From Agaricus subrufescens (lineage: Eukaryota; Basidiomycota; Agaricomycetes; Agaricales; Agaricaceae): DNA of 64,000 nt. The stretch is from positions 1,302,001 to 1,366,000 of the forward strand of contig CM057064.1 of the NCBI GenBank assembly GCA_029945375.1, given 5' to 3'. How positions within the stretch are numbered: the first letter of the stretch is position 1; the number at the start of each line of letters is the position of its first letter. Positions 50,404 to 61,184 of this stretch are shown here, in pieces. A model generated the notes under the pieces. It worked only from the letters and a program-made list of their open reading frames with translations, did no database searches and was not told the DNA's origin. Position numbers and translations under genes: made by a program.

Positions 50404-52734
50404 CTAGGTTCCACCGGTAGTGGTATTGTTAGTACTTGTGGTATTGTTTGCGCTTGTAGTACTGTTGGTGCTCGTCGCATTACCAGCATGCCGGACAGCG
50501 TCAGGTTCCTTGTCCCAGGTAGGGCACAGTTGGTCCCATTCCTCTGATAACATGCTATGAGCTGCGTATCAAAGGGAGCGGATAAATACCACAAACCGGA
50601 AACGTCAAGGCTTGTCTCAGCAACGTCATCCGGTGCTTCAGCGAACACAATCGCAAAGCCACTGCGTGAAGACGTGAACCATCAGCTCCTCAACGATGAC
50701 TTGTTAAAACTTACGCTACGAGGTGGAATTCAATGTGACTGGCGGTGAAAATCCATGAGCCGAGTGGTTATGAAACCCCGGAATACACAGTCAACTCACC
50801 AGTGGAAAATCCACGGACCAGGATTATCCGTCCTGAAGCGAATAGAAACGTGGTCTCCTTGGGTACCACCGATGCTCACTGTATCCCTCACAACGGGGTT
50901 ATCAAAGTCGTACTTCCCGGTATCAGCGCTTCGAATGACGTTAAAGTTGTGCTATAGATACAAGGGTATTGCATTAGCCTCATCGTTCCTCCCGTAAATG
51001 AACGCCACAGGACGAGACTACTTACACCATGGAGATGGAACGGGTGTGGTCCCCCGATGAAACCACTCGGCATATTGATCTGAATGGTCTGGTTTCTTTG
51101 CACCGTGTATACAGATCCTTTAGGAAGCAGACTCTGAGCATTCCTTGTTCCACTCAGAATCTGAAGCAAGACTGGGACAGTGGGAGATTTGTAGGCGACA
51201 CCATTTATGGTAAAGTCACCGGTCGATGGGTCAACACCAAGTACGAAGTTGAAGATTTGATCAGCACCGTCAGGGCGTGGTTCACCAGGAACGGAAATGG
51301 GCGGATTCGGGTGCAGACTGGACTCTACGAGCGGACTCGGAAGGAGCGGTTGGGTCGACGTCGGGTCTTGAATTTTTGCTCCGTCATATCTGAGGATCGC
51401 GGAATTGACTCCATTCTCGAATGTCAACGGTAAACCTCTGTTGCCCGAACTCGGACGAGCACGGATCCAGTAGTTGTCCACAGGTTGATCAGCACTCAAC
51501 ACAACGGAGTAACGTTGAGCTGTTTACTCTCTATGTTAATAGAGGTTCAATATTACCTGCGACGATGTTTACTCACCAGCAAAGATCTGGATGCTGTTGA
51601 CAATTACAGGGTCCACCGCAACTCCATCGGCTTCGATAACAGTGAGATTATGATTATCGATTGAGAAGATGAAGTTCGGGTCGCAAGAAATAGAGACGAG
51701 ACGGAGCCGATAGCGTTTCCCTGGCTGTACGTTGACAATAGCTAGTTCGGCATCGCTCCCAGTGGGGTATCGTCCTTTACCATTGATCAAGGTGCTATCC
51801 GCGACCGGGATAGTGTTGACTAAGTTGACAGCAGGGGTATGGTACCTAGGGCATATATTAGTCATTGCATGCGAGAAGAACACCCTAAGATACTACCATT
51901 CAGATAGTGTGATAATAGTGGACTCTGAGAGCAAGTTGCATCAGTTAATCGAAAGGTAGAAATGATCGAGCTCACCATCATCAACTATGGAGGAATTTCT
52001 GAGTATGTATCGACGACTGCATTGAAACGGAACACTTACTATCATAGAGCGACTTTAGGGGATCATCCGGGTCGTAGATAACCAAGGGGCCCCGGACCCC
52101 ATCACAATATTGTATACCTGATAATGTGCTGAGTTCATTTCACGTTCATTTAAACATACCAAACATACCGAAGTGTGAATGATACCAATAAGTACCTGTC
52201 TGATGGACTTTGAAATTATACTCGAAAGAGCTTCCAGGCGCGATAGGACATTGGGTAACGCCTTCGACCCCATCCATAAAATTAGTACCAGCCTGAAACA
52301 TGCCGTGCCAATGCTGAATTAAGAGTATCCAAGTCAACCGAGCTTTTCGCGCGCGATACTATCAACAAGGCTCACAACGGTAGTGCCAAGGATTTGACTC
52401 GCATCCGTAAGATCATTGATCACATTGATCTTTACTCGGTCACCCTGGAGGAGTGTTAGACGCACGATTGATATTCATGTGGACGCGAACTTGCCTTCTG
52501 CGCTACGATAGCAGGGGCTGGGTTCCCGCCGTTGATGACCGAAGCCCTACAAAGATATATTAGTTGGTACGTGTAAGAGGAGATACTATGTTAAAGTTAT
52601 ACTTACGAACGTTTGAAGCCATCCGGTGCAATGACCTGGTTTGAAATGGTGATGGTACCCACTGGGCCAACGGTCTCCGCCAAAGCAGTCGTCACCCACA
52701 CCAGGAGGGAACCGAACAGTAATTTGAAAAACAT
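50404..52734 (-). CDS. Laccase (complete, secreted multicopper oxidase)
   Basis: Phenol-oxidising enzyme exported through the signal peptide [19 protein letters not shown]. All four copper signatures are present: L1 HWHGMFQ (52299-52313), L2 TYWYHSHF (about 52171-52197), L3 HPFHLHG (about 51026-51046) and L4 [16 protein letters not shown]. The HCH motif is split, with a 24-nt exon at 50715-50738 carrying H-I-E-F-H-L-V-A. Other laccase segments read [33 protein letters not shown] and [15 protein letters not shown]. The last exon gives [13 protein letters not shown] and an Asn/Thr-rich tail, stop at 50404. The intron at 52445-52494 has a GC donor (AAG|GCAAGT). The gene appears intact and shares its exon plan with the partial laccase at the left edge. 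Confidence 0.93.
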
Positions 52735-54501
52735 CCTTTCTTTGGACCAGCCAAGTTCTTTACTGTTGATCAGGGGCGACGGGGCGACTTCGAATGGAGA
52801 AGGCGGGCAAGGTCTAAAAGACGTCGGAAACTGGGTAATTAAGCCTGATTTTATTCTGGCCTGGTCATGATAATTGTGGTTCAAAGTATGACAGGCAGAC
52901 CAATGATACGTCTGGTTCGAAAAAAAAGGCCACGGAGCACGATAACGGCCTGTCGTCCTCCTGAGCAAAGTGAAGGTAAGTGTTGCAGAGAGGTAGCGTC
53001 CCATGTCCAGTGAGAATATTTTTATTGCACGACGTCGAGCTTGGAAACAGCAACCCAAGGCATTGGAGTCCAAACCAAATTTGAAAGGTGACGCATACGA
53101 GTAGTTCGTCCTAACCCCGCGGCCGATCGACATTGCAAGACTTATTGATGGAGGAGGGCTGTCTTTGATTTTAGCAAGTTATTAGTGATGATTTGCAGGT
53201 CGCGTCGTCCAGGCTTCCAGCAAAAACTAAGGTTTTGAACATCAGCATATCGCGGGTGTCCATTGTGAACCAGGATTTGCGAAGGACACCAAAAAGGCCA
53301 ATATTCGATCTTTGATAAAGGAGAAGACTCAACCACGAGGACTCGACGGCCTAAGAGCAGCACTTGAAGGTGACCGAGACGAAAGTAATCATAGACTTAG
53401 AGAGGGGTCTTATCCACGCGGATGTGAGACTCACTTGAACAAGCCGCCTTCACAGAAAGCTTCATCATTGGCCCATTGCAAAGTGGACGATTACAAGAGG
53501 AACGAATGTGGTAAGTTGATCTCTCGGAGGTGCGATCGTGTGTCCATGTTTGGCGTTGCGAATTATCCAAGGGCCAAAAAATAGCTCTATGACCACCTGC
53601 TCTATCTACCAACGAGTTGTGCCGTGCTATTCTCAGACTGAACTAATTAAATCTCACTGTAAATTTTCTAGAAGCACACAATCATAAAAGAACGGGAATA
53701 GATACAAGTAGAGAGGACTCGGCGATCCTGGGAGGCAACCCGACGCGTCTACCGCCTAGGATCCTCGAGTCCCGACTTCCTAATGAAAGACTATGTTGTT
53801 CGGAGAAATAGGTAATCAGTCTTCCTGATGAAGCGTCTGCTGTGTTTGATGCTTGGTGCTTGATATTTTGTTTCAATCTTCTTCCTGATGCCATAGTAAG
53901 AGATACTAAAATAAATCGCCATCTTGTATCTTGCATATCCTGTATTCCCAATATCAAATGCTATACATATACCTCGACCAATCTCGAATTGCGCAGGCAC
54001 CAACTTTCTCAACAACGATCAAACTTCTCACAACAAAAACCACAATTTCCATTTAAACACACTTAACCTAGATCCATAGCCGTAAATGTAATCCAACTGA
54101 AAGAGCAAAAAAAAATGTGGTATCAAAAATGGGTGACATAAAATGAACAAAAAGATGTGTGCTTGTCATAAAAAAACCAGGGACTGGAATGGGTATTCAA
54201 CTTGCACGTCAGCTAAAAATAAAAAAAAAACGGGACAAGAAAACACGTTGATAATCTTACAGAGACCGAGGGCGGTAAGAGATTTTAAAGAACGGATACG
54301 AGCGAAAGGGGTCTCCACGTCCAGGCACAAAAAGCTGGCACTGATAAGGAACACGGCTGAAAAGATCATGGATGTAGGGGAGGGATAGGGGACAAATATG
54401 CATTACGAGAAGCGAGTATGATTCGGATAAGGGGCCAGATTGGCAAATGTCAATCCATGTACCGTATAAAAACGAGCCAAAATGTTAAACCATGACAAAA
54501 T
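52735..54501. other. Upstream region of laccase plus second direct-repeat copy
   Basis: This contains the laccase promoter (52735-53150). It also holds an open plus frame at 53312-53584 without recognisable features, and the 53822-54060 copy of the 3' end of the gene at 48709-50023. Nothing was recognised in 54061-54501. Confidence 0.5.
53822..54060 (+). repeat. Second copy of the 3' end of the 48709-50023 gene
   Basis: It starts CTGATGAAGCGTCTGCTGTG, matching CTGATGAAGCGTTTGCTATG at about 49993. The two continue alike through the stop region, TATTCCCAATATC and the Asn/Thr-coding AC-rich segment. Same orientation as the parent, on the far side of the laccase. Confidence 0.75.
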
Positions 54502-55766
54502 TTATTGAGCAATGACCGAGTCAAAAAGCCGCCTTCTTCGCTCCACAGCTCGGGTATGAGCAGGAGGGCGGCCTGTCATCGAAGGTCCACGGCGGGCGAC
54601 CGTGTGCGTAGGAGTTACGTGTTTCACCGAAGAGTCTGTACCAGTTGCAGTTGCAGTTGCCGTTTCAGATGCCGGGCGTTCATTGGCTGAACCACCAATT
54701 GCCTTAGGGGCTTGATGGTTTGGGCGGGACTTGGAAACTTGCCAGCCAATGATACTGGCGGCAACAATACAGAGGACCAAAGATACTGCAATGACCCAGA
54801 CCCAGCGGGATAGACGTGTCGTACCACTCCTGGTTTTCTTCAACCACCAACTAAGTAATGTCAGCACAACGAAATAACCTCACGGATCAAACGTTTGACA
54901 TTACCTTTCCTTTGAACCATTGCCGTTGTCAATCTTGGCAACCATACTGAAGCGACGCCAAAAGTCATCACCCCTTTCACCCCTTCTTGGCAATAGGGAA
55001 CTCTCGGTACCTCCCCGCATGATGGGTTTGTCACGGGGGTCGGGTTCAGAAAAAGTCAAAGCGCCAGCCTTGGCAGGACGCGCAAACACAGGTGTAATTG
55101 GCGTAATAGAGGGCTGAAGAGGGTGAGGGGACGAAGGTGGTAGTGAAGACGATGGTAGCGGGATACTCCGGGAGTTGTACACCTGAGCCATAGGCGGTTC
55201 AAATGGATTTTCCAAGGTAGGAGTATTCATAGGTGCAGGGGATGGTGTAGTTCCACCTGTTGAGTGTGTTTCGGACTGAGCTAAGTTAAGAGCCGCGATA
55301 GGTGCGGCATAACCAGGGCGGGGAGCGGCGATCGTAGGGGGTTGTGCCCGTTCGGAGTCCTCCAAGAATGGATTAGTGGGAGAACGGGGGGCAGCGCCCG
55401 TGGCGACTGCAAGAGCTGCATTTTTTGAGGTAGGAGCAGCCTGCTTTTTCTGGGGTCCCTCGTCGTCTGAATCGTCGTCTGAGTCCTCCATGTTTAAAAG
55501 TCCCATTCCGAGGGCGCCGACACCGGACTGGCGATTTCCTTCGGCGTTTCCTTCATCTCCGGGAGCGAGATAATTGTCATAACTGACGGATGATAAGCAA
55601 CAGCAGGAGTGCAGAAGAGAAGAACGTACACATTATAGGCGGATGTTCGAGCATTGGGGTTAGGAGGGGGCGGAGGACGAGCTTTACGTAGCGTCGGGGG
55701 TTGGGACTCGTAGTAAGAGTCCGGCTCATCAGTGGCAAATGGAGGTTTTCCAGCAAGAGGAGCCAT
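54502..55766 (-). CDS. Proline-rich single-pass membrane protein
   Basis: The start ATG at 55766 gives MAPLAGKPPFATDEPDSYYE and a polyproline stretch (RKARPPPPPNPNARTSAYNV). After an intron it reads YDNYLAPGDEGNAEGNRQSG, MGLLNMEDSDDDSDDEG, a Pro/Ser/Ala-rich central region with SPTNPFLED and ENPFEPP (NPF motifs), and ERGDDFWRRFSMVAKID. The final exon has SWWLKKTRSGTTRLSRW, a transmembrane helix (VWVIAVSLVLCIVAASIIGW), and a Thr/Ala-rich exoplasmic tail ending FDSVIAQ at 54502. The topology suggests a cytosolic N-terminus with the C-terminus across the membrane. NPF motifs could bind EH-domain endocytic proteins (inferred). I do not recognise a named family. Confidence 0.72.
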
Positions 55767-58700
55767 GAAAAAAAGGAGGGTGGGTTAGAAAGGAACGAAA
55801 AGAAAAGAGCGTGAAAAGGAGAGTGGGAGGGGAGGACAAGACGAGTGTTCTTCTACTCTCGCTCAAACAGGTAACAGGTGCTCACGCCAACTGGATCGTT
55901 GCCACCCATCACTCCTTCTGGGAAATTTATGAATGAATGTAGTAGCCATGAGGCCGAGCCTTCTGAATATAACTGGCTCACACAACACCAAGGGACGCAC
56001 AAATTCTTCAGCCAACCCACGATAGAAATGTCAAACAGACAGTATCTCACGTCGGAGTCGTTCCTCTTTTTCCTCAGGTTATCAGCAAACAAACGCCCCT
56101 TACAACTACATCTTGTCTCCTAATTTTTCTAACTGGCCGCTGGCCAAGTGGTAGGAAGGCCAGGGGTGACGGGTCTACTGGATCAACGTAATAAGTTTAC
56201 CATGACCCTGCAAAGGTCTTCAACCGTCAGTAAAGTGATAGAGTGATAATCCCCATGGTTGCAACTCCGAGTGCTCTGCTTCCGACGTCAAGCTCACCAC
56301 GACCAGAATCAAGGCCGAGGCCTAGTGTGTATGCCTTGTATTTCCACCAGCTACATTTTTGCCGATCATCCCGAACTCCGTTACCAGGCGCTAAGTTTGT
56401 ACACGGGATCAAAACATCATAGCAAATATTTCTATTGTTCATGTCAGTCACTGACACAAAGATTCCCAGAGCAATATTAACATGCGCATTACTATCACCG
56501 TTGGTAGGTCCGCTGTTATGATATCATAACTTATGATGCCTGCGGCCCAGTACCGCACTGTTATAATCCGCGATGTGTCGAAGTCTCGCGGTACTGTTAA
56601 GATGAAGATCTCATGATGTACCGTGAGAGTATTTTTAGCTCTTTCGCTTTTCACCACCCTCTTCAATAGACGGTTGAATACTCTCAATTATCTCAAGAGG
56701 CGCAAATCTAACCCACGGTCGAGCATTACTCGAGGTTCTAGTAGCCAGTCCGGCGAAAGCTAGGTTTCAACACTGGAACAAGATAATTAGGTGATTGGGG
56801 CCTCTAATCCTTCAGCTGCTGTTCGAAAAGGACACCCCTAAATCTGATCCATCTCAAACTCGGTGCTCAATTCATGTCCTCTACCCCTCCACTTGCCTCC
56901 GCGATCATGCTGAAAAGTTGGTGAGTAAATAATGTAACTCTATCCTAGAAATGAATCACCCTTACCTTGCAGGAAGCATCCCATACTCATAGATCAGGTG
57001 GCTTGGCAAAAAAATTCTTTTCTTGGCGGGACGACGGAGCCGCAGTTTGGTACGTGATGTGACCGTAAGATGATTAACCACCCAAGGGGACACCAACTTC
57101 AGTATACAATGAGTTACGAACTCATCACATCTAGATTCATCCTAATGTACAGTTTTCAGTATTCAAGTTAGAAAATCACGAGGAGAAAGCTCACGGAAAC
57201 AATATCGGATAACCTCTCATATTCGGAATCGCGATATTCTTCAGAACGATTGATCAAGAGCCGAAAACGGAGCGGCGCATGGAATTCACCATGCAATTCA
57301 TAGCCGCCTCGTATAGCTTCATCGAAGGAGCTCCAGAGAATCATATTCCGCTCCGCGTATTGTTTCATGGAGAAGTATCTTCATGGCTGCAAGGAGGGAC
57401 AGCCAGCGGGGGAGGGGAAATGTTTGGGGAGCATTCCTACCAATCATCCGTATGGCCAGCATTCATCACGTTGACTGTCAGACGTGTTATCATAGAAGAA
57501 TACGCGGCAACGCAAATCCTTCTCACTGTTGTCCCCATGATGGCTGGTAGACGTCCCGCCCAACACCGAAAAGCCTTGGGGGTTCTGAAACATACTCTGG
57601 CTCCCGTTCTGTGGAATGGTAAATCGTCTTTTTAGAGCCTTGGATTGCACCTAAGACAAAGTGCTTACAGTCAACTGGCAAGATATTGAAGATTGTTGTG
57701 ATCAATTTAGTCTACCAGAGCATGTGATGATGGTTGGTGAGTGAGGATGCGTCAGGTAGAGAGATACTGGATTTGGTGGTAAAGGGGTGTATTGGAGAAG
57801 CGTGTTGAACTGAAAGCCGCTGTGTAGAGGTAGAGATAGTTATAGATGAGAAATCCACGGGTTCAGAAAGTGGAAGCTCACCAGTGGCGGTATTTGACGG
57901 TGCACCAAATCTTGAAGGAGGACGAAGGAATTGGAGGGTCTGATCGCATAGAGGGGCAGGGAAACGAGGGACGCTGAAGTTCTGTGATGGCATAAGGAGA
58001 GTACAGACTCTGTTGCAATGAGTGGCCCGCAGGTATTAAGATAGCACGACGGAAGTACTAAATTGTAACACGTCAATCTCAGAGGTCTGGAGGAAAGATG
58101 CGCTGACATGAGGAGCACACGCACGCGCTGAACGATGGCAAAGTTCTGTATCACTAAATGCCAATAAAATTCGCTGTAAAAAGAGTAAGCACCAAAGTTG
58201 AAACTGAGAATATTGCGGTCGTTTACCATAGATGGAAGAAATTAGGCCGGTTGTCCCAGGCTGGATAGTAATATAGGCGATGTAGACTGCTCATAGCTGC
58301 AGATACACGCGAATTCGCTCATGTACCCTTCTTGAAGAATGAAGGAGGCGATGAAGGAACGTTCCATCGAAGGTGTCTCTCTGACCGCACTAAAGCAACA
58401 CTGGAGCTGTGTGGATTCAATTGACATTAGGCTGGAGTGAAAATGGGAATCAAAGATTCCTTACCCCGCGTTACTGTGGAGGGATTGACTTGTATATTCA
58501 CTGTGTTATAGTTGATGCAATATTGGAACTTGCATGGTGGAGACGCTTCCCTACATGGCACGAGAAGGAATTGGGCCTGCGTTGTCCTTAATGCTTAAGG
58601 ATATTCTTTAAGGAGCAGTTTCATAGACAGAGGCTATGGTGGGGGAAAGAAGGGGGACCCTCGGCATTTTCCCGAGAACCCGTCTTGTAACATGGAACGT
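55767..58700. other. Gene-poor region with weak minus-strand frames
   Basis: Minus-strand frames at 57712-57993, 57523-57705 and 57168-57368 lie in plausible exon order but show no domain I recognise. They could be a degraded or fast-evolving gene. Nothing was recognised elsewhere in this stretch. Confidence 0.35.
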
Positions 58701-60357
58701 TCAACCATAGAGGACTGACTGCAGCAGATGCACGCTGTTTGTCCCACACAAGACCCGCTCCTGGCTCATCAGCTCGCGGGCCGTCCTGCCCCCGGGCTAT
58801 TCGCCTCATCCCATTCCTCGTGAAATTCCTCTACTGTCGCCTTACGATCTTGATCTCTCCCCACCAAGTTTGTACTTTCGCTAACCGAGTATGGGGTGCC
58901 AGATGGGGAAGTGTTATGCAGCAAATTGTTGTGAATGGCCAGCTGGCCTATGCTTCAGGGCGGACGTGGGTCCTCTTTTGCGTCTCGTCCAATTTTTGAG
59001 TCAAAGAGCTGAATACCACCTGTCAGGTTTCTGTTTAATGGCTATGTTTGGGAGCGTGATGCACAATATGCAGACTTCAATAGCAAACGTATCCGCTCCC
59101 AAATTCCTCTCTCTGTCCTGCTCGCTGGCCCTCTTGTCGGGTATCCATACGCCAGTCCAACAGTTGCACGTACCCGCCCTTGAGCTGTCTCCCGGCCGTA
59201 CCATCAACACGTCTGCCCAGACTCGTATCACTCGCCATGATAGATGTGCTTCCCTTGAACATCGTTGCACTGCAGACGGTAAATACATGGATCAACAAAC
59301 TACGCAGCATTCCTGATCGCTGTGTCGAATTCAAAAAAGACACACACCTCAGCTCTTTGACATCTGGTAATTGCCTACTCAGTCAATTTTATTTCTATGT
59401 TGCCTAATCTCTCTCATAGGCTGTTTGGCACTCCATGGTCTCACGATATCATGCCAACGATATCGACTTCCTCCCTTCTGAGGGACTTCGCCTGGCCGCT
59501 TCTGATTCCTCCAGAAGAACATGCACCACTCCACGTCTCTCACCTCGGATACAAAAATTCAAAGAAATAATATTGTCGTAGTTTTATCAAAACAGCAACT
59601 CTCCCTCATATGACAACTGCTGGAATGGGCGCAGGCCTACCCTGTCACCCACACCGTCAGTCACATCAGCTGATCTTCCACCGCTCCTTGCTGTCTACCT
59701 TCACCACGGCGATTTCATCAAACACCGACAAAAGTTGTCTCATACAACTCAACATACCATGGTTACAAACACCCTCCCGTCCGTCCCTGATCGCTTCTTC
59801 ACAGAAAATTGCACCCTCTTAGACATCTAACCCAAGGACAAGCTCAAGAAGCGATACAGGGAGAAATGTCTCGCCGATATCCATCTGGTGAGAGAGAAGG
59901 TAGCGCAGATGGTGCGAGAGAGTGGTGCTCGGAAAAGCTAAGAATCGAAGAAGCAAAAATGTCATCAGTAACGGAATCAAAAATCAAAAGATGTTGGAGG
60001 ATCTACATCATGACCAACGACAACACCACCTTCCTGCAAGAACTCAAGGAAGGCCTGATCGATGCCCTTTAAGCTTTATCCACTGCCGCCTCCTCCCCCG
60101 CCGCTGCCGATGACGACGATGACAACTCCGGCTGGCTTACACATTTCGACTATGACTTGATGTGGGACTGGGATAAAATTTCGACCCATCGGGATCTAGG
60201 TTTAGGATGGGAGACCAGGTATGTCGCGCAAGCCATGGATATGTAAGTTGGACAGCGGGCAGAGTTGCTTGTTGGGAACGGATTCTCAAGTTTGATGGCT
60301 AACATTGTGTTGAGGTTTGTCACGGGTGTTGAACCTTGGCGTACAAGGTTTTGGTGA
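58700..60357 (+). pseudogene. O-fucosyltransferase-like glycosyltransferase pseudogene
   Basis: Segments of one mushroom protein family appear in order on the plus strand: GQLAYASGRTWVL (about 58940), IPLSVLLAGPLVGYPY (about 59105), CVEFKKDTHLSSL and FGTPWSHDIMPTISTSSLLR (59320-59490), PPLLAVYLHHGDFIKH (about 59680), VTNTLPSVPDRFF, KKRYREKCLADIHLVREKVA, NDNTTFLQELKEGLIDAL, and finally ETRYVAQAMDM plus VGQRAELLVGNGFSSLMANI (60210-60300), with stop 60355-60357. The LLA-(H/Y)-x-x-GDF and late V-G-N-G-F-S-S-L motifs fit a GDP-fucose O-fucosyltransferase-like fold. Frameshifts near 58980-59210 and three in-frame TAA codons (near 59830, 60070 and 60243) show it is broken. Confidence 0.6.
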
Positions 60358-61120
60358 TGTTCTGTATACATGCACATTTATTCATTTCAGTTCTTTTTCT
60401 CGTTCTTGTTCGCTACCTGGGCTTGGGCTTGGGTGTTTTTCCATTTTGGTACCCGCATTCATTTGGTATATTGTTAAGTAGGGATAATACATATTAATTC
60501 ACGGAACAATGACTGTTGGTGGTAAGTGCTATCCAAAGTGTATCGGAATTGAAGTGAGAGTAGTGAGGTGGGTTATAGTATGTGGAGACATACCGAAAGC
60601 GACAACACTATTCAGATACTAGTGTCAGTGCAAGAGTTGGGAGTGCAAGACGCCAAAATTTGTGGTCCTTTTGCATCTTGATAATGGGTAAGGATGATGA
60701 GAATCAAAAAAGGCACCAGGGATATATGTTGTACATTTACAAGACAAAAACACAACAAAAAAGAGTAGCATATGACAGTATCAGGTTATACACAATTTGT
60801 ATTCTCTTTCACCAAACTTGTATCCTCATACCCTAAACCCTGTTCCCTGAGGATGAGCTGGTAATAAGAAAAAAAATTGTATACTTACTTTCTCTACCTC
60901 ATGCATTTCTTGGGTGGTAAGGAACAATACAGTACTTCCTATGGTCCTGCTTGTTATCTCCAGCAAAAATGGCAACTTGACCACCAGGGACCCTTCCACA
61001 TATAAGGACTTGTAAATTTCGTGAGGTTTGTAAGAACCATTTTGTTTTATGATCAATAACCTTGTGAAGCCAAAGAAAACAATGAATAACAAATTGCAGC
61101 TCATCAGCTAATATACTCAC
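60358..61120. other. Region downstream of the NACHT gene, possible terminal exon
   Basis: The minus-strand frame 60899-61120 reads ADELQFVIHCFLWLHK and later VLICGRVPGGQVAIFAGDNK. It follows a splice-acceptor-like TATATTAG at the end of the repeat array, so it may be the last exon of the gene on the right. A polypyrimidine tract and donor-like GTAAGT follow at about 60880-60890. Confidence 0.3.
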
Positions 61121-61184
61121 GGACTGATTATGTGGAAGATAAATTGTAAGGCACAGACCACAAATCAGGAACTGATGTACTTAC

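Noticed and set aside
57168..57993. A gene on the minus strand
   Set aside because: Pieces could be joined by plausible introns, but no conserved motif was found, so it is only noted as weak frames.
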